A stretch of 64,000 nucleotides of DNA from Dirofilaria immitis (lineage: Eukaryota; Nematoda; Chromadorea; Rhabditida; Onchocercidae). The notes under the pieces were generated by a model, which made no database searches, was not told the DNA's origin, and saw only the letters and a program-made list of their open reading frames with translations. This document shows positions 1-15,453 of this stretch, one piece after another. Position 1 is the stretch's first letter. The number at the start of each line of letters is the position of its first letter. Made by a program: the position numbers and the translations under genes. The stretch is from assembly GCA_024305405.1 (NCBI GenBank), contig JAKNDB010000068.1, forward strand, positions 5,137,501 to 5,201,500, read 5' to 3'.

Positions 1-2329
1 TATTTTTTCATTCAAACTTTGAATAAATCAAAGAAAAAGGTATTGAAATTTAAGAAACATTTACCTTCACCGATTGTCTTAATTTTTCTATCATAGGATT
101 GTGAATTTTTCATATTTGGATGAAACTATTCTGTTGCAAATGTAGTGAGTCTTTGCTGACAAAATTATTTTGAAGATAGAAATGAAATTTCTTGGAAACC
201 TGTTATCGATTTAAATAATGCTTTTGGGAAAAAAATGGAAAAAATCTCTATTGCAAAATTTTCTTCAAATTTTTTTCATTTTTAGAAAAATAAAAAAAAG
301 TGGAAATTTTTGAAAGATTTGAAACTGCCCTATTACACATTTACCCCTTGTTATGCTTTTCATTTTATTTCATTTTTTATTTCTGATTTTTTAGCAAAAA
401 TAATTGTTAGATATTTAAATAGCATCCAATTCTTACCTTTTTTTTTTCCACCTCTTCAAAATGACAGCTCTTTTTCATAGCATTTCGTCATTATTTCGAG
501 GTCGTTCAAATATTATTTGTTATCATAATTTTATCCATTATATTCATAACCAAATTCTTTCATCTATGAATATGTTGAAACAAACAAAAAAAAAATTTTT
601 TCTTTTCCTTTTCTTTAATTTTATTCTTTTTTTTTTAATTTTTTTGGTTTTATTTTTTTCATTAATAATCAATCAATCAATCATATATATCATTATTTGC
701 TAAAATTTCAATTATTATTATATCGAAAAATTAGTTTATAATAAGTATTTTATAAATAAATGTATGCAAATAATTATATATATATATATTTTCGAGAATC
801 GATGAAAGCATAAATCGAAGCATTTCGTATTTTCCTCCTTCATCTTTCCATTTCTTTTTTGCATTTACTCTAGATTGGACCTATTTTCATCTTCGATGGG
901 TCATTCTCAGCAATCGTTGCTCTTTCAACAATTTTATTTTATGCAAAGTTTTTTTCTTTCTCTCTCTCTTTTCATTCTTTAATATTTTAAAAGATTTTTC
1001 AATTTGATTGGCTTATTCTCTCTCTATATTCAGTCGATTCATTCATTTTTTCATTTATTTTTTTGCTTTGTTATCCTTAACAGATGGAATAAATAATTCT
1101 CGACGATATATTTAAATTATTCAGAATAAATACTAAGCTATTCATTCTCTCCCACTTACCTTTCATTATTTTTTCGAAAAAGAAAAAAGTGAAATTAATA
1201 AAGAAATCATTATATCAACGTATCAGTAAAATAGTTGATGTGAAATTATTTACTATTAGGTAATAAAATAAATGTATATAGAGTACCATAATCATTATAT
1301 TATAAGCATTCATTTATAAAAATTATGAAAGAATTATCATTTATAAATGATTATTTCTGATATTCCATACGAAATGGGAATACTTAAAATATTATATTTT
1401 TATCAATACTTACTGAGATATTTCGATAGGCGAAAATAAATCATAGCATTCATTCGGCTTACACAATTATCAACCGAATTAATTCATCCAGTATCAATCG
1501 GTTAATGATTCGATTGATACTGATCCATTGATCCGATTAATCGATTGATTCGATCAATAGTCTTCCATTACAATATTTTTCGAATTTTTGTATTCCTTTT
1601 TCCCATTGTATAATTTTTATCATACGATTGCCTATAAATTATGTATATGTATATGGGATGTTTGCATCTGTGTTGAATTATTTTAATTTGAATATGCTGC
1701 TGCTTATTCATAAAAGTTATCTTTCCTTTTTATGCACACCCCTCCCCACAAACACACACACAGACACACACACACACACATACATATATATGTATATATC
1801 ATATATGTATGTATATACCTACATATTTACACCTACACACTTGCACATTCATATACATGCATGGATACATGATAAACTGTGAGACATATTTTAACCGAAT
1901 TTTGCTTCTTTTCCTTTTCTTCTTCCATTAACAGCTAGTTGCAATGAGCGGATCGAGATCGAGATTTATAAATGTTTTTTTTTATTCATCGAATTTATCC
2001 AAGGATTATTCGAAGTTAAAAAAATAGTTATGAAAAAATATTGTATATGAAAAAAAGAAACAAAAATATATTTATATGCACAAATTGGAGTGAAAAAATT
2101 TCTATAAAATATTATAAATGCTTAGAATTTAATTACTAAAATAAATATCTAATCCTTTATATTCATATATAGTTAGTTAGTTGTATTATTATTATTTAGT
2201 TATAATAGAAAAAGAGAAAGAAAAGAGAGGAAAAAATGATAAAAAGAAATTTTGTATAGAAGAAAATTGAGAAAGTTTTGTGATATCTTTTATTTTCAAT
2301 TATTTATTACATAATTTCTCTTTTTTCTT
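1..2329. other. AT-rich intergenic DNA
   Basis: No gene recognised. It contains a cryptic CA/TA-rich repeat at about 1745-1860 and a perfect 12-bp hairpin (1489-1500 with 1511-1522, CAGTATCAATCG) in a stretch rich in GATC and ATCGATT. Confidence 0.6.
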
Positions 2330-2642
2330 TCCTCCCTCGCTTTTATATCTCCTCCCTCCCCGCTTTCATCCTGCTCCCTCCCCACTTTTATATCTCCTCC
2401 CTCCCCGCTTTCATTCTCCGCTTTTATATCTCCTCCCTCCCCGCTTTTATATCTTCTCCCTCCCCGCTTTCATTCTCCTCCTTCCCCGCTTTCATTCTCC
2501 GCTTTTACATCTCCTCCCTCCCCGCTTTCATCCTCCTTCCTCCCCGCTTTCATCCTCCTCCCTCCCCGCTTTCATTCTCCTCCCTCCCGCTTTCATTCTC
2601 TTTTCTTCCCTGTTTTATCTTCCTTCCTCCCCTCGCTTTATC
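2330..2642. repeat. C-rich polypyrimidine minisatellite, about 22-base unit
   Basis: About 13 imperfect copies of CCTCCCTCCCCGCTTTCATT. The core TCCCCGCT occurs eight times. Almost every base on this strand is a pyrimidine, so the array stands out sharply from its AT-rich setting. The open frame through it is a by-product of the repeat. Confidence 0.85.
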
Positions 2643-4132
2643 TTTTTTCCTTATATCAATTAATATTCAACGAAGTTATGACATAGTTGAAGAGAGAGAG
2701 AAAAAATGAATATAATTTTTAATTGTAACTAAGTAAAATTATTTTAATATTAATTTTGGAAATGTTTTAATATTAATTTCTATATTAAAATAGAAACGAT
2801 AGAAAAAAGAAAGGAAAAAGGAGAAAGAATAGTTTATTGAAAAGAAAAAAGCATATATGTGTGTGTATGTGTGTGTGTACATTTATGATAATTTGAAGAA
2901 ACTATTAATTCCTTTTCATTTATTTATATTTTGCTAGTTCGCAAATTTTATTTGTTTTTTCTCTTTTTTTGTTGTTTAAAGAAAAACTTGAAGCAAAAAG
3001 AACAGAGAGAAAGAGAACAGAGAGAGAGAGAGAGAGGAGGGCATAGGAGAGAGGGAATGAGAAAGAATGATTTTTTGTTATTTATTTAAAAGCAAAATTG
3101 AGGAAAGCGAAGAACATTGCTATCATTCCTTTTTTTTCTGTTTTCAACATTTCGATGTTCATTAAGTTGATTTTTTTTTGCCTTAACTTTAATCTTATTC
3201 TTGAAGAAAGAGAGAGTATGGATAAAAAAGAATGAAGGAAAAGAAAAGAATGCCATTATGTCAAGAAAGGTATGAATTTGATTCAATTTAATTGTATTTA
3301 ATAGTTCTTCCAAATAATTAAACAATTTCTAGGTAGTTAAATTAAATTCTAATATGATCTTCTATAATTGATATTAGAAATGATTTAATCTTTCTTTGAT
3401 TATTAAAGATTTTTAAGTCTAACAAATAATAGCAGATGGAATATTATATTATTGGATATCGCATAAATATATCAAATATGGTGAAGTTATTATTCCATTT
3501 AATTCATTCATTTCCATTTCAAATTAATGTAATTATAATAAATTAAAATGAAATAGTAGGAAAATTTTAGAATTAGCGACGGAAAAATTTGATTATTTTA
3601 TTTATTACTAGAATAATGATAATAATAATAATAACATTACTATTATTAATATTTTTAATTAATCAAAATTGCTATTTCCAAAAAGATAATTTAGAAAAAG
3701 TTATTATAATTAATTAAATAATTTCAATAAATAATAATATAATCGTTTTTATTAACATACGATTACATCGAATATCTATAATAAATTACATCGATATTCG
3801 ATGTCATTTATTATATTATATATTATTATTTGTTAAAGGATGAAATGATCGTCTAAAATTCTTTCATTTCTCTTTTTCTTTATTTTATTTTATTGCTTAT
3901 TCGTTAAATATGAAAAGGAGAGAAAGAGAGAGAAAGAAGAGAAAAAGAAGGAAAAAAGTTTAATTATTATTCTATAAAGGATCGATACAGGAAGGTAGGC
4001 TTTTTTGCACTTAATAACTAACAATTCGGGAATAGAAAAGATAGGACAGAAGTATGGCAAGAAGGGATGTTAGGCTTATTTCTTTTTTTAGCCAAAAAGC
4101 ACTAAATACAGGGAAGAATAGGTGATGACGAT
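2643..4132. other. AT-rich intergenic DNA
   Basis: No gene seen. There is a (GA)n tract at about 3005-3040 and an imperfect inverted repeat around 3764-3808 built on ACATCGAATATC. Confidence 0.5.
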
Positions 4133-4156
4133 AGTGATGACGATGATAATGATGAC

Positions 4157-4252
<96 letters not shown>

Positions 4253-4277
4253 AATTATAATGATAGTGATAATGATG
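4133..4277. repeat. (GAT)n microsatellite
   Basis: Pure GAT units run from about 4157 to 4251, flanked by variant GAC and AAT units. The poly-Ile frame on the minus strand is an artefact. Confidence 0.95.
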
Positions 4278-6595
4278 CTAATGCTTTTAATAACATAATT
4301 GAATTCATTTTTTTCCTTTCTTCGCATCGTTTATCGTTAACACTCAATTTGTTCTATTTACATATCATTTCTGCTATAATATTTGAAGACCTGAATCAAG
4401 GCATTATGCATTTTCAGGTGCATACATAGACTCATACATACATATATATATATATCCCTAAATATATATCAAAATAAATTTTAGTTAAAAATTTTGAACC
4501 ATAGCTGTTTTCATAGCTGAGATAATATAGGGAAGAAGGAAGGATGGATAAGAATGATGATGGTCAATTTCCTTGAGATATATATCTTTCGTTCTTCCTC
4601 TATTCTTGCACATTTAAAGGCTTGTCAAAATTACTCTAATGGTTTCTCCACTCATATTCCAATAGGCTCAAACAGTCTAGAAACTACTAGGGTATTAAAC
4701 TGGGCCTAGTAAATCTTATCTATTTTCATTTAATTTCAAATAACTGTCCTAAATACGTTTCATATATTTTTATCATTCAATCACTAGCACTGATAAATTG
4801 TTCAATTCTAATATTCCTTTTTCTTCTCAACTAAAATTTCCCAGAGAAATTCCTACTTCCTTTCATCTATTACTCTCCATATATTTCAATTTATCATCCG
4901 ATATCATACTTTGTCAGCAGCTGTTTATAATAAATGTATAAGTTTATCATTTTTTTCTTATTATCAAGTCTTCCAAATTCATTTATTATTTATTAGATGA
5001 TAATTTATTTAGTTTTTAATTGAGCCAAAATAATTTAATTATCAATTTTCAAATTTATTTCAACTTCATAAAAATTATTTCATATTTCTTCAGTACAATC
5101 GATGATATACTATTTGGGATTTTTGTTGAAATTTTATTTAATTTAAATATAACGTAAAATGTCACGATCAAGCAAACTACTAATTTTCCCTGTATTTACT
5201 GAGATTATTTGCCAATAATAGTAGCAGTAGTGATTAGTAGATTTTAATAATTGTACAATAAAAGAAGAAAAATGTATTATATAATAAATTGTCACTCATA
5301 TACGCAAATGATAATAATATATTTCGTTTCTGCAGTAAGTGACCATCGGGGATATCCCAAAGCAACTCTGGTAGCTCAATACTTTGACTATTAATTATCG
5401 ATTCATTAACACTGAAGTTTCATAAATCTTCCATCTGGCTATCTCATTAATAAGCCCTATCATCAACATGAATTCAGTCCTAATTGGGTGATGATTTGTA
5501 TTCACTTAATTTTTGTTCATTAAATTCATTAGATTAAAAATGATTCATTATTATCAGATTAATAAAGAGGATGACTCATTATTATTAAGTTAGTGGGGAA
5601 AGTGATTCATTATTAATTAACCACCAAAGAAAGTGATTCATTATAACTAGGCTAGTTAAAAAGTAATTCATTATTACTAGACTAATGGAATTATTCTAAT
5701 GAAAAATAATTATAAATCGTATAAATTTTATCAGAAGGAATAAGTGATTGATTGAAATTAATTAATTTAAAGCTAGAGTTTAAATTTCAGCTTGATATTA
5801 CTTATCATAAATCACGATCTCGTATCGTCATTTGTTTATATCATAGTAAACAAAAAGAAAAAGAAACTGTTAGTCAATTGATTGTTGCATCTGTTCTTTT
5901 TTTGCCTAATTGATAATTTATCGAGAATCTCGGAGCTCATTTTTTACCATACAATTGTTACGTCAATATTTCCTTTTCTCTTCTTTTACTTTTTCGATAA
6001 AGGATGAAGGATTTTATCGCTTGTGAAATACGGTCGTAGTTTCTTCTTTTTAATTTTAATTTTATTTTTATTTTTTCATTTCACGCTTATCAGAGAATAG
6101 TTTCATTTTGCTGTGGTAATTTTTATTTTATTTATAAATCCATTTATCTTTTTAAATTATTCTATTCCATCTCTCTCTTAATTAATAAAAAATAATGACT
6201 GTAACTGATTTTATTGATTTTGTGAAAGATTATTAAAAGATTTTTAAAGGATAAGAAACTAGGAAACTGTTGATAATTTTTGGTATGATAAGATCAGGAA
6301 TGATGTTTGGAGAAAAATTGATATATACCTGGATGATTATTTAATATTTTTATTTTCATTTCAAAAACTATTAGAGAATGGTTTTTTTGTTTAAACTATT
6401 ATTGAATAATCTGGAAAATGATGTTGATGTTGATGAGTAGATATGTATTTAGTAGGAAGATGATAAGATGATATACATATGCCAAGTGACAATGCTAATA
6501 ATCTGTATGCAGCCAAGAGCGATACACTTGGAATGATACAAGAATTCAATAATAAACTAAACTAAAGTAATATTGAAATACAAAATAAGAGCATT
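4278..6595. other. AT-rich intergenic DNA
   Basis: No gene recognised; the only structure noted is a 31-base tandem repeat near 5.6 kb. Confidence 0.5.
5541..5695. repeat. degenerate 31-base tandem repeat, 5 copies
   Basis: Units start at 5541, 5572, 5603, 5634 and 5664 with the shared core TGATTCATTATTA followed by variable sequence ending in AAAG. Confidence 0.75.
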
Positions 6596-6596
6596 A

Positions 6597-6648
<52 letters not shown>

Positions 6649-6665
6649 TAATAATAATAATAATA
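6596..6665. repeat. (TAA)n microsatellite
   Basis: About 70 bases of TAA units with one TGA interruption. Confidence 0.95.
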
Positions 6666-7744
6666 GTCTGAGGCTCAATTATTAGTTTAACTTTGACTAT
6701 TGCTAAATTTTGTTCAATTTTTTTGCTTTTTGAATAAATAATTATTTATTAGCATAAAATTAAATATAAAATTGACAGTTTTCATTTTCAATTTTAAAAT
6801 GAAAAATAAACAAAATATATCCAAAATTACTAATTTCTTTCTTAATGATATTTGCAAAAATGAATATTAGTAGCGATGAAATCTTCCTTTTCTCCTCAAA
6901 TGTTCTATCTATTATGGAATATAATAATTCAAATATATTATTTTAATTATTATAAAAACTAAAAAGAAAGAAAGAAAAAAAAGGAAAGAGAGGAAAGGAA
7001 AGAGAAGTGATAAGAAAAGAAAAAAAGGAAAGAGAGGTGATAAGAAAAGAATTTAACACTTATCTAATCATTTCTAAAATAATTAAAATTTTGTATGAAT
7101 ACATATTTTCATATAATACTATCACGTATCATTTCTTATTTTAAAAAAAAAAATTTTATTTTTGCTTCTCCCATTCATTTTTGTTTATTGGTACAAACTT
7201 TTAATGTTTGATTTCTGAGCAAATATTGTCGGATTTTTTAAATCCTAAAATCTTTTGTGATCGATGATGCATGAATGTTTATGTATGTGTATGCGTGTAT
7301 GTGTGTATGTGTGTCTTTGTGTCTGTGTGCATTTTAGCGTATACAAAGAAAGAAAAGATGGCGAAGTGACACAGATTTAAAAATTGAAATTTCTGCTGAT
7401 GTAAGCATGAAATTTGAGAAATTTTTAATGAATACTTACGTTGAAGTAATCTTTGATCATTCAAGTTTGTTTATCATCAAACAAATTAAATGCTCTAGTA
7501 AAGTGAGGTTGATAAAAATAGTTGAGGTATGATCAATAGAATGATAATGGCAATATTGTTAACTATTTGTATCTTTCATTTCCTCTTGCCCAAATAGGAA
7601 AAAAAAAACAATTTTAATGGATTAATTGAAGCGGAAACTGGAAAATGTCAATTAAAATTTTATAAATCAAATCAAAAAAAAGAAATATATATAAATTTTA
7701 AGGCAAAATTTTTGATACAACGATAACAATCATAAAACTATATG
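6666..7744. other. AT-rich intergenic DNA
   Basis: Purine-rich GAAA/GGAAA tracts occur near 6.96-7.05 kb and a TG/TA-rich stretch near 7.28-7.33 kb. No gene seen. Confidence 0.5.
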
Positions 7745-8350
<606 letters not shown>

Positions 8351-11311
8351 CCCTTTATAGTGTATTTGCCAAAAAAAAAGAATGGATATAAAAAGATAAT
8401 GAAAAAGGAAAGGAAAAGATTTGAATATTTTAAAGGAATATGATGAAATACTTTATTCTATTTCTTTCTTAATATATGATAAATAAGCTAATAATTAAAA
8501 GGAAGGAATAATTATCAAAATTTGTCGATTCATTAATGATCGTTATAGTAAAGTAATAGGTATAAACGTGGGCGGTGCGAAGGTTAAAGCATAGGCGGAG
8601 GAGAGAAAAGAGGAAAATATCGACCTAATAGTGTTTATAAGTTATCAGATGAGGTTAGTTATTGTGGTTAGTTTAGTTTAATGGGAATTGAAATGAAAGG
8701 AAAGATTTGGAGAAGTCAAGCTTCAATCATTTAATGATTCATTCTTGTCGGGAATAATATATTTTAGACAAATGACGACAGCCTAGTCGACAATTTATGG
8801 TGCACAATCATATCAGGGCTAATACTACTATTACTTATTTAATATTATCACAATTCACTATTACTATCCACTAGCAGCAATTTATATTATCACAATTTAC
8901 TATCACAATTATTCAGTTTATTATCACAGTTATTAATAAATGATAACAGCAATAATTTCAACTCTTACTTTTTATCAAATATTTGATCATTTCACCTACT
9001 TTGTTATCACATAGATGATAAGATTTCCATTAAAAAAAAAGTTATACTTACGAACTTTGTATAATTGTCTATAGAAGAGAAATGAAAATTGATTTACCCT
9101 ATTTTAGTATTGATTTTATGTTAAAAAAATTAGTGTATAAATTTAATATCAAGTTTCCAAGTTAATTAAGTCACCAGAAATTAGAGTTTTGAATTTAAAT
9201 TTCTTTATGCGACATATGATAAGATTTCCATTAAAATTTAATATAATATCAGTATTTCTCATTGATTTATCTATATATATATATATATATATGTATAAGC
9301 AAACTAGAAGGCAAACATTGAAAGAATTTCTTCAAATATTTCATTTTCGCTTCCATTTTAATTTTTTTTTTTTATTAGGAATTTACAACATTTCTATTTG
9401 TTTGCATTGTATAACTCTTTGGTTTTTAGCCTAAATTTTTATATTTTTTTGTATTTCAATTAATTTTATATTATATCCATTATCATTTGTTAACATTTTA
9501 AATAAACTATTATCATTTTAAGGAATAATAAGTATTTTTTTAAATCAATTTTCATTATTTTTTCGGAATTTTATATCATTCGTTGATTGCAATTTATTCA
9601 TAATAACTGCTATTGTTATTATAACCGTATTGTAGTAACAAGAGCAGTATATTCGTTAATTTAAGCGATAAATTTATTAATACATTAGCGATAACATTGA
9701 TAATCATTATACTTAAATGAATTACTATAACCTTATTTAATAAAATTTGAGAAATGTTTGAAGAACAAATTTTTTTAAATTCCAAACTAATTAGGAAATT
9801 TTTATTTCAATAACTTATTTTTATTTATCCTTACGTGTACGTGTATGTACGTTCATACTCTTAATATCTGAAATGTGTTATATATATTCAATATAAAATT
9901 TGATCCTTCGGTAAGTAGTTGGAGCAATAAAATTTCCTTCTCTCATAAGGATCAGATTAACAATGCAGATGGTCCCATTGAACGCATTGTAAATTTCTTC
10001 TCTCCGACATATCACACCAAATTTTTGTTTTCTCCGATGACTATTATCATAGTTATCAATTTATCAATTTAGATTTCAATTTTTAAATTTAAATTTATAT
10101 TTTAATTGAAAATGTTTTTAAATTTTATATTTATTAAAATTCAATCAAATTATTTTATAATTAGGAAAACATTCCGAAGAATATATTTAATAACGCTTTG
10201 TTTGTACTAAAATTTCCGATTTCAAATTTTTGAAATTGAAAAATCTATTTTTAGTTTTGAATTTATTCATTTCAAATGGTCGTATATAATTGAGCATACA
10301 AATGAGCAATCGATGAAGTTATAACTAATGATAAACACTGCAACTGTTATCATTATGATAACACGGATAAGGGAAGAGGCAGAAAAGATAAGAGAGGAGA
10401 GGTGAACGGAGGGAATGATTTATTTGAAAGGATAATGGAAGAACAAAGAGATGAGAAAATGCTTAATAAATAAATAACAATGATAACTTTTGATCTTATC
10501 ATTACGATTAAAATGATATCTTTCCTATCATTCTTTCAAATGATTACTATCAGAATAGAAATGTTTGAGATGGAAAGTAAATGAAATGATAATAGCGTAT
10601 TCGATTCTCGACGATTGATTCATTACTTTGCCAAAACAAACGATTGGAAAATAGCAGATGAATTATCGAACTTTGTTTTAGCTTTTCTTTCATAACATAT
10701 TCATTTTCTTTCTTTTTTTTCTTTGCTTTTTAAAATGTTAAATTTTATGAAATTTTCCATTCTCATAGGAATCTTTTTTTTACTTTCTTTCTTCGAAACT
10801 CCTCTCCTTCTTCTTGTTTTTCTTTTCCTTTTTCTTTTTCTCTTTTCACTTTCTTTTCTTTTTTGTTCTTCTATGTGTAATACTTATTAAGCAATTCTCT
10901 CAATTTTTCATTTTCTAACGAAATTTTTCTGAGCACTCTGACAATACAAATTATTCGTACAGAAAAGTATATGGTTGATATAATTATTGGCATTAGTAGT
11001 ATCATCATTATCGTTATTTTCATTATTGATATCACTATTATTATTGTTGTTACTACCACTACTACTACTACTACTAATACTAATATTAATACCACTACCG
11101 CTATCATTTTTATTTATTGTTATTGTTGTGTTGAGATGTTTGATTCTTTGAAAAACCTGTTCAGTGCGGTAACATTCTTTTATTTCTGGAAATTATTTAT
11201 TTATATATTGATAATAATTTTTAATAATCAAATGCTTTTTGTTTTTTAAAATGTTAACAACTTTATTAATATTTCATTGCTATAAATTGAAACGAAAAAA
11301 ATTCAGCAAAT
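8351..11311. other. AT-rich intergenic DNA
   Basis: Apart from the island at 9.9-10.07 kb nothing gene-like was found. A short CpG-containing patch (GTGGGCGGTGCG, GGCGGAGG) at about 8568-8602 resembles Sp1/KLF sites. (TA)n occurs at about 9270-9291 and a short ACT tract at about 11054-11076. Confidence 0.5.
9875..10072. other. unexplained coding-like island
   Basis: A locally GC-richer stretch is open on both strands: 65 codons on plus (with KISFSHKDQINNADGPIER) and a similar length on minus (with REEIYNAFNGTICIVN). A strong donor-like TTCG|GTAAGT occurs at about 9908. No splice partner or family was recognised. It may be an isolated exon or the remnant of a lost gene or element. Confidence 0.25.
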
Positions 11312-12408
<1,097 letters not shown>

Positions 12409-13291
12409 AGTGATAATGAAAATTTAAAATTGATCAAATACAGGCAGTATATTTAATTTATATATGTATGTATATATATAATGATTTCATATTAATTAAT
12501 CGAAAGAATTGAAATGTTCCCAAAATTTGAAATGAATATTATGGCTAATATGAATTAATATAAATGATACGATATTATATGAATATAATTATACGAATAT
12601 TAGCATCAACAGCTTACGTCAACAACTATAAAATTCTTCATTAATTTTGCATATAACTTTGACAAATGTCATCCCTCAAAATGATTCATTCGTCTTCCTT
12701 TATGTTTCATTCCTTTCATTCATTCATTCATTCATTCATTCATTCATTCATTTCTTCCTTTCCTCTAAATATGTTATATGAAAATTTAAAATTATACCCA
12801 TTTATATTATATATTCTTTTCTCTTAATACAATTTTTAAATATGCCTAAATCCAATTGAATCTTTTTACGATTGTTAAATTTGGAATAATTATAAACAAG
12901 AAAATTTATAAAGAAAATAATATATTAGACAACTGCTGCTGGTAGTACTAAACAGTTAAATTTTTGTTTATATTATTTTCTGTTTAGTAATGCTTTTTAC
13001 TATCTCTTCGCCAGACTTGTTTACCGAAATGATCATTGATCTTCTATCTATCTATCTATCTATTTATTTATCTATCTTAAATGCTTAATTAATTAATTTA
13101 CCTAAATATTTATTTGAATAATTTAGTTTTTATAATTTATAGTTATTATAAGTGATTTAAAGGAATGAATTTGATCAAGTCATCTTTGTAATCAAATGAT
13201 AATGATAATGATGGACGATTTTCTTTATACATATTTGTGCCCTATATATCCATTTGAAAACCAATAATAATAATAATGAATATATATTATC
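12409..13291. other. AT-rich DNA with short tetranucleotide repeats
   Basis: Contains (ATTC)n at about 12714-12752 and (TCTA)n at about 13041-13076. No gene seen. Confidence 0.7.
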
Positions 13292-13659
13292 TCAGCTCCT
13301 ACAGAAGTCGTAAGATCCTGATTCATAATATAAGAATCTTTCATTCACTTCCCTATCCTTTTTCTTCCCCGCTCTTTCCTCCCCGCTCTCATAACCATTG
13401 TGTAATACTGATGAAAGAGAAGAGAAATTTGCTTCTGTATTTGGGGTAAAATAAAGATGTTGCTGGAATAATATGGGGAAAAGAAAAATATTCTTCATGA
13501 ATGGGAAAAGAGAGAAAATATTTTAGAATGATTATTGCTGAACTTGATGATGAATCTTCTAAATTTTCGATTAGTTTACTCGAACGCGGCGAGATTCATC
13601 CTTTGATTGATCCTGTAAGAAAACCTGATTTTGAATTAACTTCTTCCTCTCTTTCAATC
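13292..13659 (-). CDS. candidate last two exons of an unrecognised minus-strand gene
   Basis: Exon 13659-13580 (KERKKLIQNQVFLQDQSKD; donor CGA|GTAAAC) and exon 13462-13292 (acceptor ATTATTCCAG; 56 residues containing FTPNTEANFSSLSSV and NGYESGEERAGKKKD, then TGA) join in phase 0 across a 117-base intron. Together they give a hydrophilic, charged C-terminus of about 82 residues with no recognised domain. No upstream exon was identified. The plus strand over the first exon is also open (13528-13668, from an ATG just after a TTTTAG), so the coding strand is not certain. The in-phase intron favours the minus strand. Confidence 0.33.
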
Positions 13660-13668
13660 CTGAATCAG

Positions 13669-15393
13669 GTCATGTACATTTTACATTTACATCTACATCT
13701 ACATATAAACATCATATATATTTTTACATATTTTATCTTATCAGTCTCTCCATTTTACTCTTTCCTTTTATCATTCATCCATCACTCTACTAATTATTAT
13801 CCTTTGCCTACTATCACACTTCTTTGAAACAGACATTCTATCAATGATAGGTAATCATTTATCAAAAACCGACCTGCTTCTTCTTCCTTTTTAAATTTTC
13901 TAAGCTTGTAATAATTACCGAATTACTATGTAAAATTATCCGGTTAAAATACAGGTAATTGGAGAAATTATGAGGAAAATAAAAAGTCGGGTAAAGAAGA
14001 TAAAGAGGTTAAGTCGAGAATACAAATAAATTAATTTTATTCTCATTATGATAATCTAATCAACAATCCGAGCAGAATGTATTATTTTTGTATTTTTTTG
14101 TCAATACCTCTTTAATAATAATCAATGACTATATTTGCCTTCTTCGATTTCATTTAAATTCGATCAATATCTATTAATTCTAGTTCAAATAATATATGTT
14201 TGTAACATTTTGATAATAATTATATCTTAAAATATATTTTTTTAAAATGAAGTTCTTAAATACTTGTCATATATTATTGAAATTTTAATGATCTTATTAT
14301 ATTATAACTTATGAGTTATAAAAGTTATAGTATAATTTTTTTTTCAACAAAATTTTCATTCATTATTATCACAAATTTTTTTTTATTTATAACTTTTCCT
14401 TTTTATTTTTTATCTTTCGCAATACATAATGGATAATATTAAATGGCCAAATAATAAAATGGGAAAAATTGAAAAGGAAAAAAAATGGAAGAATTAAATC
14501 TTTTTATTTGAAAAATTATTACATTATGAATTATTTCAAATAGATTTCATCATTTCGATCATTTATTTTATCATTTTTTTTTCTGTTCATTCTTTGAAAA
14601 ATATTCTCAGATATTATTTGTTTAAATCGTTGCATTTTTTTTTAAAAAAAATGATTTTATAAAAAAGATGGCTTTTTTCCACTTTTTTATTTATTTCAGT
14701 CAGTTATGGATAAAAATAAATTTTTGCCTTTTTTTTATTTTATTTCAATCATTTATAAATTTAAAAAAAAAGAAGAAAGAAAGATAAATGATAGGATGAC
14801 CTTTCTTTTTGCTTTTTTTTCTTTGATTTCGATCGTTTATAGATAAAAAAATGAAAAAATAATCAAATTTTTTTATCTTTTTTTGGAATCTAAAATATTT
14901 TTTTTAATTTCAACTAAATGAAATGATTCACATTGTATTTTCAAATCGCAAATTTTTCATAGTATTTTTATTCACAATTTTTATCTATGAGACGTTGAAG
15001 TCATTTGTTGGCTTGTTGTTATTATTTATCATTCATCATCATTTGTCTCAGATTCATATATTTTAAAATAAATTCTTCAGAATTTAAATTTGTAAAATGC
15101 AGTATATGCTTAACATATTAGATTAATCATCTTATCAATATCTTATAATATATCATAATTTTTTATATATTCATTTATTTTGTAGTTTAAGACAAATAGA
15201 ACAAAAGAAAAAAATGAAGCTAAAATGTTCGTTTCATATGATAAATAATGAAAAGATAAGAGAATTATTTGTTTCTTTTTTCGAAATTTTTGACAATTTT
15301 TAAAAAACTTTTTTTTTCGTTTTTATTCTTTTCTTTCTTTCTTTCTTTTTCCCTCCTTATTAAACATATTTATCTGATCCTAGCACATGCATG

Positions 15394-15453
<60 letters not shown>

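Noticed and set aside
2280..2663. 127-codon Pro/Leu/Ser-rich frame
   Set aside because: It follows the C-rich minisatellite exactly; the composition is that of the repeat.
5541..5695. Possible CRISPR array
   Set aside because: Units are degenerate along their whole length with no identical repeats and unique spacers; the same holds for the 22- and 29-base repeats.
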